Assembly: GCA_003260075.1 (NCBI GenBank)
Contig: QLIY01000887.1
Location: forward strand, 338-64,337
DNA: 64,000 nt
Direction: 5' to 3'
Source: Phallusia mammillata
Taxonomy: Eukaryota; Chordata; Ascidiacea; Phlebobranchia; Ascidiidae
This document shows, piece after piece, positions 24,590 through 36,739 of the stretch. Every line of letters starts with the position of its first letter. Position 1 is the stretch's first letter. The position numbers and the translations under genes were made by a program. The notes beneath the pieces were generated by a model, which was not told the DNA's origin, did no database searches, and was given only the letters and a program-made list of their open reading frames with translations.

Positions 24590-25642
24590 ATTTATAAACG
24601 TACAAAGAGGAATATTACGATTTTTTTAAACCTAGTAAAAGTTTTGAGAAAAGTTTTGTGACGTGATAAAGCCTATTAAGTATCTTTTGTAAACGCATAT
24701 TTATAATCAAAGTTTGTTTTTCGGGATGTAAACTAGTGGTATTTACTATATGATCAGGTGTTTTGACTTGTAGCCTTTTTACTAGGAAAAAAGACTTTTA
24801 CTACTTGTAGACTTTTCGGATTTTTACTAGGAAAAGCTGGTCTGAGAATTGAACCGCTTTGGGCTTGGATTTTATCAGAAGGCAGACGGCCAGTATTGCC
24901 CCTGATTGCATCTCATTCATAACACTGGGCAACAAAAAAATATTTTTTTACTGGTGTCTGTAATGTTTTAACTGATTTTGACTAATTCTAGTGCCCTGAT
25001 TTCAAAAATGCAATCGGTTTATCTGTATCACGTCTAGTTTTCCTGTTATAGTACATCCACGTTTGAAAAACCATCTAAATGTATACACTATAGTGAAACT
25101 GGTTTTGAGTATTTTATTTGGAATTAACGTTATTGCAAGAACAAAATTTTGAATTTAATTTTAAATGTAACAGGTAGACATTCCTAACAAACAAAATTCA
25201 ACACCAAAAATGTTTCAAATTTGTAAGTTTTCAGGTATATCAGGTGTAGGCCTACACATGTACTTTGGTAACTTAGGGAACTGACTGGCAGCAATATCGT
25301 CCCGTTTAATTGACCAACAACAGTTAGCCAGGACCACATTATTACCTCTTCTCTGACACGTTTCATTTTACTGATGTCCTGTTGGAACCTTTCAGCTTAA
25401 TTCTCATCATTTATATCCCCTAAGTTTTAAGAGAAGTGTAACTTTATGCTCATTTTCGTACCATTTTTCAGACGTCTTAATAACTTAGTTATGTACTCTT
25501 TCTGATAATTTCAGTCCCTCTCCACTGATTTTGTCCATTACTGCAATATTCCAGTCAACATTAGGTAAGTGGAGCCCATGGCTTGTCCTAAACCCCTAAA
25601 GCCACATCGAAGTGTGCAAGATATGCACATTTGATACAGATC
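24588..25642. other. AT-rich interval up to the gap, no gene seen
   Basis: No supported exon, RNA gene or repeat structure on either strand. Confidence 0.45.
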
Positions 25643-26033
25643 NNNNNNNNNNNNNNNNNNNNNNNNNNNNNNNNNNNNNNNNNNNNNNNNNNNNNNNNNN
25701 NNNNNNNNNNNNNNNNNNNNNNNNNNNNNNNNNNNNNNNNNNNNNNNNNNNNNNNNNNNNNNNNNNNNNNNNNNNNNNNNNNNNNNNNNNNNNNNNNNNN
25801 NNNNNNNNNNNNNNNNNNNNNNNNNNNNNNNNNNNNNNNNNNNNNNNNNNNNNNNNNNNNNNNNNNNNNNNNNNNNNNNNNNNNNNNNNNNNNNNNNNNN
25901 NNNNNNNNNNNNNNNNNNNNNNNNNNNNNNNNNNNNNNNNNNNNNNNNNNNNNNNNNNNNNNNNNNNNNNNNNNNNNNNNNNNNNNNNNNNNNNNNNNNN
26001 NNNNNNNNNNNNNNNNNNNNNNNNNNNNNNNNN
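25643..26033. other. Assembly gap (391 N)
   Basis: Run of undetermined bases. The contig to its left carries only G tracts and the contig to its right only C tracts, and the first bases to its right repeat position 21347 onward. Confidence 0.99.
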
Positions 26034-26895
26034 AAAAAAAAAACTTTACCAATTATTTTGCTCAACAGCCCCAGTGTACCATACACACCATTTAGCTTAA
26101 ATCCAGTGGTGTTTCTACACGTGATACAAACGCATCATGCATTAAAGTCTACTATCGTTCATTTGCTCGAAATTTATTCTTCTTACTAATAACAAGAACG
26201 CCTTCGGGTTATTTGTTAAACCGCTAAGTGTCTTTTTTAGTCAATCGTTTTTTTTTAATTCAAAATAGGTGACTTACTTTATGTTAGAAGTATTACCAAA
26301 ATACTTTATACATTACTTTCCATTCAATTGCAGACACAATAAGAAAACGGTGCTAACAAAACTAAAAATTAATTTTAAATCTAGTCTTTTTTACGGTTTT
26401 GCATAAGGCTTGGAAGTCGCAATTGGTATACTAATCTCTATGGAACTCGTTTGGGTTGCGATGTTTGCAACAATTGGACTTTTTAAAGACCTCTATTGTT
26501 TTCACCCTATTTGCTGTTTCTGTCTTAAAACGTTACTTACTTTTGTGTTTAGCAAAGCGGTCGTTTGGTTTTAAGTTTTTGGGGTTGCATAACACTTTCA
26601 GTTTTGTGCTGCACCCTTTCTTCCGGCGCTTGAAACTATCCAACAGGGTTTCTTTGGGTGGTTTCTTTTCCTGTTGAACCCCACCCTCTTTCCCTAACAC
26701 GGGTGGTTAGCTTTTAGGTCCCAACTTGACTGGTTCCACCAACGTAGCCCCGTCTCAATGTCCAAATGCGCCAACCTCACCATCTGATGTGAGTCCCTGC
26801 CACATAACGCTTATAGTAACGGTGTAGCTGCAGCGCGTCTACCATCCCTCCACCAATTGTACCCTCAACTTCGTCGCGCTTTTTAACGTCTCAAC

Positions 26896-26978
26896 GTTGC
26901 GCAGCTTTTCCGGCCTGGTGAATATTTTTGCGCACGCTACGATTTTGCCCGGCGAAATAAACTCAACTCAACTCAACT
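26896..26978 (+). mobile_element. Retroelement-like 3' end with (AACTC)n tail, right copy
   Basis: Same sequence as 22236-22323, here complete to the left because no G tract interrupts it. Ends gccc ggcgaaataaactc followed by aactc repeats. Confidence 0.4.
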
Positions 26979-28464
26979 CTTTCCCAGGTCACGCTAGGAG
27001 CATGCGACTGAATTACACAGTCACATTTACGGAGGCGTCTCACCGAAATAGTAAGACTGAAAAATACCAAATCAATACGGTTAAGTTGACGTATTCACAA
27101 CTCACCTATTGCAGTTGGTTCGTATGCGTCGTTACTTTTCTGATTCAACGACAGTTCTTTCGGAAGCGGCCCAGTCTTTCTCTGCGAAAAAACATCATTG
27201 CATTAAATTCTGTAATTGGTAATCCATCTCTATTGTCCTCCGTGCGATTAGTTTACCTGCATCTTGATTTTTTTGCTCATTTCGCTTCGATGGTTGCGTT
27301 AAGATACGCAGCACAAAGCACGTACGCGCTCTTTTTATTGCAGATTTGTTGTCGGTTTTTACGGCTTACAGGTAACTCTGCTCGGACTGGTACGCAAATA
27401 ATTGCGGTGACCCGGTTGTTGTCAGGTTTTGTGTGTCAAACGTGTCGGGTTACCCTGGAGGTGTCTTACCACAGTTATAAAATAAAATACACACACAAAT
27501 TGTTGCTGCCAATCGAAACCGTTTACAAGCTCATTTAGTACATATTTTTATGCTAACTTCAACTTTTATTGACATTTATGACAGGACTATGATCTTAGGC
27601 TTTGTTAGGAGTCCACTAAAACAAACGGATTGTTCTGTTGGTGAAACCACTTGAATACGTTACAAATACCTTAAAGTTTCCATTATTCTGACTTTTATCG
27701 TGTTTGGCCTTACACAATTCACAGTCTATCACCGCTAGTGTGATGTTTTGACCCTGTCTATATCAATGCGTTGAAATAGGACTCGTCTGTTAAAAGTTTG
27801 CCTAGCACCTTCACTTAATGCACCTAATTTTGGTTGTAATTTGTCGGCTTTCCTATAACTTCTGTAAACGTAGGCTACATACAGAGATTACTTGTAACAC
27901 TAAACTTTATCTGCCGCGCCTGGTAACATTATCAGGTTAATGTTTTGGAACGTAACTATCCAAACTGCTACTCGTCATTGGCTGATTGTCTGTGTAAGCT
28001 CCCAGTACCTCGTACTACGACACAACGGGCGTACAAACTGCGTTCAACCAACAAGCGCAATGGAGCATGAAGCAGCTAGCAACGCTGGTCCAAAAGCGCT
28101 CGTGTGTGTCAGCCAGTTCAAGTGAGATTGACCGGTTATGAAGTAGCAGAAAACCTACCCCGCAGGCGCTTGTGACCAAATATATCACAAACGTACCACC
28201 TGCAAATATTATAGGCGACATATTACAACCCGCATTATTATTATTATCGCTACAACAGTCCCCTTGTTAAATTGCTTGAGGTCATGAATCATTAATGTTT
28301 AATAAAATGGTTGGGAAATAAATGTTAACCAGCGCTTAGTAGTAGGGTTGAAAATAATTGCTATTCAGAAAGTGTACTTAACTAAGCATCTGTGGTCAAC
28401 CCTTTACAGCAGGGGTCTCAAACATGCGGCTCTTCAAGGGTTTTTCTGCGGCCCGCGAAGTAAC

Positions 28465-29023
28465 TTTTGAAAGTTATGTGTTTTACTCAGGCGGAATACC
28501 CTGTCAAACAAGTGAGTTCACACAATACAATCATTCTCCAGTAGTGGTATATGTAACGTTGCATAGTCGAAATAGCCCATCTTTAAAATCAGCAATTGCA
28601 ATTGTTCCCTCATATTTTTTATTGTTGTGTTATTATTGTTTTTTTAATAAAGCTAAATGGCACTAATAAACATTTCCCTTTTTAATCATCCAAATTTTTC
28701 TTGTCATGTTACACCAGCGGTTCCCAAACTGGGGTCTCCCCCCCCCCAACTTTTGAAAGTTATGTGTTTTACTCAGGCGGAATACCCTGTCAAACAAGTG
28801 AGTTCACACAATACAATCATTCTCCAGTAGTGGTATATGTAACGTTGCATAGTCGAAATAGCCCATCTTTAAAATCAGCAATTGCAATTGTTCCCTCATA
28901 TTTTTTATTGTTGTGTTATTATTGTTTTTTTAATAAAGCTAAATGGCACTAATAAACATTTCCCTTTTTAATCATCCAAATTTTTCTTGTCATGTTACAC
29001 CAGCGGTTCCCAAACTGGGGTCT
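28465..29023. repeat. Split direct duplication around C10
   Basis: Positions 28465-28737 recur at 28750-29023 with ten C (28738-28747) between. The left copy stops 22 bases into the nested MITE. Confidence 0.88.
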
Positions 29024-29144
29024 AAATCTTGCAATCAACTTTGGTTTTTGTGAAATACACATTTAGGCTTGAGGACCGCGAGCAGTCGAAATAATGGCAA
29101 AGGGACCGTTTTGAAAAAAATACGGAAAAGTTTGGGAACCACTG
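29001..29144. mobile_element. Nested hAT-like MITE, 144 bp
   Basis: Inverted repeats cagcggttcccaaactgggg and agtttgggaaccactg, with tgttacac duplicated at 28993-29000 and 29145-29152. The empty site catgttacactgtaacc is present in the left haplotype copy at about 24280-24296, proving insertion after the haplotypes diverged or loss by precise excision. Confidence 0.88.
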
Positions 29145-29432
29145 TGTTACACTGTAACCAATGTTTCGATAGTGGGGCACTCGACTTACTTAAAAGTTTG
29201 TTTTTAGCCCTCAAAGCAATTTGAGTTTGAGACCCCTGCTTTACAGTAATTTCCAATCTTAAATTTATTGAAAATACTGATGAAACGTTTAGTTCACCAG
29301 CTAGTTGCATGTTTATAAAGTTTTCCTTCATCGAGTATTTTAAATAGCTTTACACCAGTTCAACAAAAACTTATCGTCTTTTTCAAAATAGTGATACTAT
29401 TTTAAGTGTAAAACTTAGCAGTTTATAAACGT

Positions 29433-29442
29433 CCCCCCCCCC
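29433..29442. other. C10 tract, probable masked gap
   Basis: Exactly ten C. The sequence to its right is not a copy of the sequence to its left, so this marks an ordinary join rather than an overlap. Confidence 0.65.
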
Positions 29443-29637
29443 AATCACTCCATAAAACACGTATAGTTTAAAGTTATCGCTAGCCTGCACAGACCATTTT
29501 TAGACAGAGCATAGGCATAGAACGCATATTCATGCAATAAAACTGACTGCACTGTAGAAAATTGATGTGTATAATGTAACAAAACTTTAACAAACACCTA
29601 AAAGCATAATTTTAAAGTCATCAAATCAATATGGTCA

Positions 29638-29707
<70 letters not shown>

Positions 29708-32309
29708 ACCCCAAAATTAGTCAATATCAGTTTTAACATTAAAGACACCAAAAATCGTGTTGGCCAGTGTAATCAACGCCATCATGGCATAGTCGACCAA
29801 GCCGCGTTTTTGGTAATAACCAATCTGAACGCCAAATGTCAACGTCTTGAAATTTGCATGCAAAGCTATCTGGGTGTCAATCTGTTTTTAAACAATCGCC
29901 GTTTGTTGGTGCGATATCGCGTTGAAAATGGCGTAACAACCTATTGCGTCACAACTGTAAATGCCTGTCTATCGTGCATGGCGTGTGTAAAATCGCGTTC
30001 CTGAGAGGAGGTAACGTGCGTTGAGCAGAACAGGCTAACACAAGATGTTTTTCTGGAGGGTAAACTCGAGAAAGTAAGAAACAACCGTTACCTCTTTGCT
30101 ACCTTGTTAGTTTATGTAGGTTACACAGCCCCTGGGCCAGCGAACGTACGAAAAATCGTTGTCGTTTATAAACTATCACCCTTCGTCGCGTGCAAAGCCG
30201 CTACTGGTGATCAAGAGATACCAATCACTATTAACGCCGGCGGTTACAAATACTCCCTTTCTCCTAACTTATGCAACTGCGGAACGAAAACGCCCAACAG
30301 TCATTTCCCCAACTCATGCAACTGCTGAACATTAATTCCTCAAACTTGCACCTCCTGTCATTATCAGGCTTGTTTGCACGATATTCTCGTTCCACTTATA
30401 TCCAGAAAATATATAAACGCTCAAAAGTAAAAGAATTCTGATCCACAACTAACTATCAGCCGTGCAGTGTGAAAGATACAAATAAAAAATACCGGAAGAT
30501 AAATAAATATGCCAGACTACTGCTAAACCATCAGTACATTAAGACATTAGGAAGTTTTGTGAATTCTGATTTGTCATGAACGTGTGAAACCCAAATAACT
30601 ATGGCCTAAACCTAAAGGATGCAAGTTCTCTTAAACTCTTTTATTTACCTATATTTGTTAACTTGGGTTCACGTATTATCTTAAAGCTCGTCGTGTACCA
30701 TAGTGTGGAAATCACCGCTCTAATATAGCACATTTGACATGTCTGTTGATTTACCATCTTTGCACACGAGGTTGAGAAAATGTTCCGCAATTTTGTGGTA
30801 TTTATAGTCTTATCGTGTACTTGCTGCTTCGAAGACTAAAAATCCATTACAAAGCGCTAAAAGTAAAAACACTCGACTAACATTGTAACAAATTTAAAAT
30901 TTAAGTTTGTTCGCATTTACGAAAAACGTTTATTCGAGTATTTCGTTGCGTTTGTATCCTATTGTGCTTTACCGAACCAAAATACTGTGTATAATTTAAA
31001 AAAAGTGAAAAATAAAATAAATTTACAACAAATGATAATGCCCACAGACTGAAAACCGCCAATAACGTTTACTGTGTAGCAGTTATTCTTTGTTGCTTGT
31101 AATGTAATGACTTTTTTTGTTTTGGAAATTATAACCTGTGTTGAGTTTGCAATCAGAATGGTTAAATGTTTTTACATGTTGGAAGCGTATAGTGGATTGT
31201 TTAGGGTCATTATGGTTTTGAGGTCGTCAACACTTTTTGTTCTTTTGGAACTTCTTTGCGACAGACACGTGCGTTTTGTGACTATTATTATCTACATCAC
31301 CAAGTATCTAATTTATTTTTAATTTGCTTTTACTTGGTCTCGCTAGAAGTACATTGATCAGAGGTGAGGCTAGACGCTTTCTTTTTGGACCCTAGCCCCT
31401 AATAACGCTTCACTTTATTGTTGTTCTCTATTGCGCATTTATTTTGCAATTTTCGGTCTGCTATTGTTCCCTCTGGAGTTTCCGGCTATTAAGCATGCAA
31501 GTGCATGAGTTGCTGCACGTATTGAGGCTTGAACGATTGAATATGAGTTTTCATTCATGCAATGATCAATGATCTATTCAGCCAAGTATTCCATCGGCTG
31601 GATACCAAACGGCATGTTTCACGCATTTAACAAACTGATGTAATAAAGTTTACATTTTTAGGGTCTTGTGTATGGAAATACTTGTTTTCGTTTTCCACAT
31701 AACATGGCGAAATGTTTAAATTTTTAGGTATTACTGGGTTCAGTCACTCACGTACGCATTTAGAGCGTTTCCCAGCAACCTCAACACCAAGGGAATTAAT
31801 TTAATATGTAAACAAAACTCATTCGCAGACAAAACAAATGCTACTTACTTTTTGAATGATGGATGGTTGATGCGTTGTTTCTTCGAATCAACTTCAATTT
31901 TTTCTCACATATCAACGCTGCACATATAACATACAAATGACTGTAAACCTGTTTGCGAAACCTTACACGTGTCCTAGTTTCATTGTCCTTAGTTTACATT
32001 TTAATTATTTAAGAAAGAGCTAACGAAGTGTTACACGCTGCTATCCACCAAATGTGCTGGGCTGTGCTAAAAGACTGACCTCACTTGCACAATGACATTT
32101 TACTATTGTCGATTGTGATTAGCAATTTGAACGTTGTTGGACGGTATCTTGTACACGCATTTTCAGTGATAACTTCCTGTTTATCACAAACGTCTGCAAT
32201 ACGCACCCAACTGTATTGATTACGACTGGACTGGTACGCCTTGTTTTGTACATAAATTTCTTGTTTGAAAAAAATCAAACGATGATTACATAGCAATAAG
32301 TGAACCTAA
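29443..32309. other. Intergenic, no gene seen
   Basis: Includes a 67-base C tract (29641-29707), probably a masked gap. The stretch 29740-30340 is less AT-rich than its surroundings and has two modest plus-strand open frames (29810-30004 and 30104-30328) with no recognised domain; it could hold an unrecognised exon or regulatory DNA. Confidence 0.4.
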
Positions 32310-32592
32310 CATACCTTTCCACTATGACGATTACGCCTACCAAGTACACCGCTTAGCCGATCAACCTAACCTGTAAACTCTTTACTGCGCATTTCCTGAC
32401 TATGCATTTTTATTACAAACCCTGACATAATCAGAAGTCGAGTCCCCCCCCCCCCTAACATACCTTTCCACTATGACGATTACGCCTACCAAGTACACCG
32501 CGTAGCCGATCAACCTAACCTGTAAACTCTTTACTGCGCATTTCCTTACTATGCATTTTTATTACAAACCCTGACATAATCAGAAGTCGAGC
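32310..32592. repeat. Split direct duplication around C12
   Basis: Positions 32310-32443 recur at 32456-32592. The twelve C (32444-32455) equal ten plus the native CC of aacctaacatacc. Noncoding. Confidence 0.88.
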
Positions 32593-33545
32593 ATCGCAAG
32601 AAAGTGTGTCGGGCATGTGATTTGTAAATCATTAATGAGCTGAGGTTAACGCGTTCTACCATCCCTCTTGCCTTGATTGGCAACGCTTCCGTCTTACCGT
32701 TATTCCATCTAAGTTTCTGCAACCCTTGCTAGGTGTGCCAAGGTTTGCAACCCAAAGTAAGAGTTTATGGCTTGCCAAATGATTTACGATTTCTTATTTC
32801 CATACCTTTTGAATAAACTTTTATTACATTTCCCCTTTTCACATTTACCATAACTTCCAAAACGCAGTATAACACGTACAAATCTGACTGATTTCCGATT
32901 ACTATTTAAATCAGCACATAGAAAGTATTGGCATGCTAATTGCTTGTCTATCAATACAAGTCATTTGGCACGATTTTTAATCTCACTTCCCAAGATCATT
33001 AAGGCCTCAACATTTGCTGGTTATTTGTTGCTTTCACATATCAGTACTTTGCATGTTAAGGCACGATGTTACAACAAAAAAACCATCTGCGCAAATTTTG
33101 ACTTTACTTTTCAAGGACACTGTATTCTACGGTAAAAACATCCCTTGTCTTTCGCACAGCTGCTACGTGTTAATGTGTAAGCCTGATCCTTGCTAGAACT
33201 CTGACACCAAAGTGTCAACATTCATAGCGCAACGCCGTTTAAGTCAACGTTGGTTCGTTTAAGTTCTTCGTACTTGTGTTTACTCTCTCTTGCTGTGAAC
33301 AATACTAATGAAACACGCCAAGGTCTTTGCTAAGGTGAATGATGTTTTCGATCTGTGTGTTAATGGTGCTTGTACTGACGACTGACTGCGTACGCTTTGA
33401 AACCACTTTTGGACATTTAAGAACCCAGAGCATTTATAGCTACAGTGACTAATGATGATGTAATAATACTTATTTCCAAAATTTCGTGGCAAATATTATC
33501 CTCGTTCGTAAAAAAGCATTATGAATGGTTGTAGTAAACTGTTGG

Positions 33546-33941
33546 TTTCTATTTAAACAAGCACGTGTATGACCAAGTGCAGGAACGGATGATAATGAAA
33601 AAACCTGTTAGTTGCGTGTTACCTAAATAACATTGCTTTCATTCAGAATCTTTAAATTTTCCACTGACCACCTGCGGTGAAGAAACTCTTGATATAATCC
33701 AGCTGTCCTTTTACTCCTGAATGAAACATGAATGAAAGCCCCCCCCCCGTTTCTATTTAAACAAGCACGTGTATGACCAAGTGCAGGAACGGATGACAAT
33801 TAAAAAACCTGTTAGTTGCGTGTTACCTAAATAACATTGCTTTCATTTGAAATCTTTAAATTTTCCACTGACCACCTGCGGTGAAGAAAGTCTTGATATG
33901 ATCCAGCTGTCCTGCCACTCCTGAATAAAACATGAATGAAA
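33546..33941. repeat. Split direct duplication around C10
   Basis: Positions 33546-33738 recur at 33749-33941 with a few substitutions; the spacer is ten C at 33739-33748. Noncoding. Confidence 0.88.
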
Positions 33942-33981
33942 ATTTGCTTCATTTTTTTGTACTAAAAGGTTTTTTGTTTGT

Positions 33982-34248
33982 CCAAGCACTTGTACAACTA
34001 CTGAGAAAAGTGTTTCAATCTTTGTTTTTCCTAATTTATCCCGATTCCGATTACAACTTGATAACTCACAGACAAAAACGTCAACTTAAACGGAAATATT
34101 CTTTATAACTGTCTCCCCCCCCCCCAAGCACTTGTACAACTACTGAGAAAAGTGTTTCAATCTTTGTTTTTCTTAATTTATTCCGATTACGACTTGATAA
34201 CTCACAGACAAAAAGGTCAACTTAAACAGAAATATTCTTTATAACTGT
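33982..34248. repeat. Split direct duplication around C11
   Basis: Positions 33982-34114 recur at 34126-34248 around eleven C (34115-34125), which is ten plus one native C. Noncoding. Confidence 0.88.
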
Positions 34249-34861
34249 CCTGGTAAAGTTTGTTTTCCATGGTTTATTGTTTATTCTATGGCATCCATGA
34301 CTTAATAGCAGGTTTAAACACATATTTGCAACAGTTTTGCGTTCCACATCGTTTCAATGTCGCACAGCTATTTCGGCTTGGTGATTGTTTTGTGCTATTG
34401 TGTCGCTTTGTTTTCTTTCACCAAGCGACATTAACTCAACTCATGTATATTTGTGATAATTATTTTACTTTTCCAAGGGATTTAGAATCGTGGTTTGTTG
34501 GAAAAAAGTTCGGATGTCGTAGCCAAAAAAAATATAAAAAATATTAATTGACCAAGAAATTTGGTCTTACAAGTTATGTGTCGAGTCTTGAAATGGAGCA
34601 GTAAACTGGCTCAGATTTATCTAGTTTTATAATTGCAGGATATTTGGATTGTAATAATTGCAATTATGTGTCGAGCTTATGGTAAACTGTTTCAAGTGTT
34701 TTTTTTTGTCACTTACGAATGATTAACTTAATTACCAGGAAACAGCTAGGCGTTGCTCGGTAGTTTGTGTGTGTGTCGTGTAAGAGTTTCAATAAAGCCA
34801 TTTTGCAATTTTATTTATTGCTTTTCACATTTTCGTTTAGTGCTTGACCAAGGCATTACGA

Positions 34862-34983
34862 TTAATGGTGAAAATAACGGCCCAAATAGACGTAAAAAAG
34901 ATGGCATGAGCATTTGCCGAAACCTTTCAACAATAAAGCATTTCGCATTTTACGTCTATTTGGGCCGTTATTTTCACCATTAA
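34862..34983. mobile_element. Hairpin MITE with 36 bp perfect inverted repeats and TTAA ends
   Basis: The left arm from ttaatggtgaaaataacggc to tagacgtaaaa is perfectly complementary to the right arm ending tttcaccattaa, 36 bases each, around a 50-base loop. TTAA at both ends would be the target duplication of a piggyBac-type transposase; alternatively the palindrome alone defines it. Confidence 0.75.
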
Positions 34984-35135
34984 ACTTATGATCCGTATAT
35001 AGCGTTCCAAAGGCATTACGAAATTTTGGTATTTTTTAAACATGTGCCACTTGCGAAATATTCTCCACTGTTTTCCTTAAAACCTCTATTTGCACTATAT
35101 TACACCACCTTTCCACAACTTGTTTATTATTAAAT

Positions 35136-35245
35136 AAGCTATTGCTGCCAGGCATAATGTATACCAAGTATTGCCTCATCCAGCAGTTTTATTGTAAACA
35201 ATCGACGTTTCGACGTCCTATACAAGACGCCTTCATCAGGATAAT
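35136..35245 (-). mobile_element. Dispersed element with GACGTCGAAACGT core, copy 1
   Basis: Shares gctattgctgccaggcataa and tataggacgtcgaaac (minus strand) with copies at 58312-58462 and 58811-58936. On the minus strand it reads CCTGATGA, a GGCGTC/GACGTC stem and GAAACGTC, which resembles the conserved core of hammerhead ribozymes found in Penelope-like retroelements. Only this copy has the full CTGATGA. Family assignment is inference. Confidence 0.55.
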
Positions 35246-36255
35246 GACATAACATGCAAGACAAATTTCTTTTAAAGCGACAAAATGCAAAACACACACA
35301 TGTAAAACAGCGATAACAAGATCGCGCGGCTGCAAACTTGTTTATTATTATTGTTATATTATTACTACATACAGTTATAGCCATATTACAAGCGCATGGT
35401 GGTCGATAAAGTGAGATTGATTTTAAATATTTTTTAGCTAGCATTTTTTTAGCTAGACGTAACATTTTTTTTATTTTGTACGTTAGGTGCCGCTGTGGAT
35501 CAGAGTTTCCCACTTTGTCTTGGATGGCGCAAAAGAGCAAAACTAAGGTTAGTATAATTTCAAAATCTGCAAACATATTTGGTTTGTACTAAAATTACTC
35601 TGTGTTCAAACCGTCAGAATTTCCTGTGATTTTTCGTGCGATACAGCTTTTTACACAACTAAATGTTTAGTTTCTATGTGCATTGAAATTCGGTTCATTT
35701 GGTGATTAAATCGCTGTGCTGTAAACTGAAACTATCGTGTAAGCTCCAAATCAAACACCGTATTAACTATGAACCACAAATCAATGAATCATCATGTAAA
35801 TGTGTCGCAAACGTACGCACTACTGTATATTGGCTTGTGTTTCAATACCACTGATTAATGTCGTATTGCCTTACAGTTTGATTTACAGTCCTACATTAGT
35901 TTGAAGGCTGTTTGTAAGCAAGTGCAAAGTTATACATTATTACGGAGACAGTTTTACTTGCGCTTGGTAACAAGTCAACAACAATATTGTGTGCTACCCG
36001 CTCTTAAATATAAGCGGAAGGCTGGTGTTTAGATGGCGCCATTAAGACATCTGTGGAATTTTCTTGGAAAACTTGCATGCAAATTAGTTAACTTTGCTGC
36101 TACAACCCACTTCTTCAAGTAGAACGGCCTAAACTTGCGGTTGGTTCTTTAGTGGCTCAGTAGTAAATCAGTTAAAAACCTCTAAAGTATTTAGCTGTTC
36201 ACAATTTAACCACAAGATATAATTCTTTTTTATTGAATAGTAATTAAATAGTAGG

Positions 36256-36256
<1 letters not shown>

Positions 36257-36317
<61 letters not shown>
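36257..36317. other. 61-base C tract, probable masked gap
   Basis: Pure C run in intergenic DNA with no duplicated flank apparent. Confidence 0.65.
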
Positions 36318-36739
36318 TATATGTGTCCTTTAAACGTCAGGTTCGCTGAAAATTGAACGAAAAAACATGGTTTTGAATTTAAAAGGCGCTTTTCTTAGAA
36401 TACTTTATGTTGTTCTTTTGCTGAAGACTAAATATTTGTCAGGGTTGAGTTCACTCGTATTAGATTCGACCCCAGCAAGTTTGTCACACATCATTCTGAA
36501 AGAGGAACATGTTTGGTTATTCATAAAAATAACCGGGCAATGACGTCGTTTTATGCACCCTTACATCATTGATCGTGACACAGCACATGTGTAAGGGTTA
36601 TAGTATTCGCTTATTTGCAAACTCATGACCAGCTGTTATAATGACTAGTGAGTTTTACCGTAGTATGGCGTACCAATAAACCTATTTATGATCGGCCTGG
36701 CCCAAAAACCACCATGCGTCATCACAACGCTGTTCGTTC

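Larger units (their letters stand above)
28410..29238. mobile_element. hAT-like nonautonomous element, 8 bp target duplication
   Basis: Ends in inverted repeats caggggtctcaaac and gtttgagacccctg, with ctttacag repeated exactly at 28402-28409 and 29239-29246. Eight-base target duplications and a CA-G-GG-C-CAAA terminus are typical of hAT MITEs. A second element is nested inside, and a split duplication (28465-29023) inflates its length. The left haplotype copy ends at 24361 with the same right terminus and ctttacag. Confidence 0.85.
26034..29432. repeat. Right copy of the ~3.4 kb duplication flanking the N gap
   Basis: Near-identical to 21342-24587 at the left, more diverged to the right. It contains the sequence missing from the left copy's G tracts, lacks the TA-flanked MITE, and carries a nested hAT-like insertion absent from the left copy. 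A 213-codon plus-strand open frame (26897-27538) is interrupted by a stop in the left copy and matches no family I know, so it is not called as a gene. Confidence 0.9.

Noticed and set aside
26897..27538. 213-codon plus-strand open frame
   Set aside because: The matching frame in the near-identical left copy stops early (22242-22661), no domain is recognisable, and it begins within a retroelement-like 3' end with an (AACTC)n tail.
35139..35576. 145-codon minus-strand frame
   Set aside because: Its C-terminal part is the dispersed GACGTCGAAACGT element and the rest has no recognisable domain.
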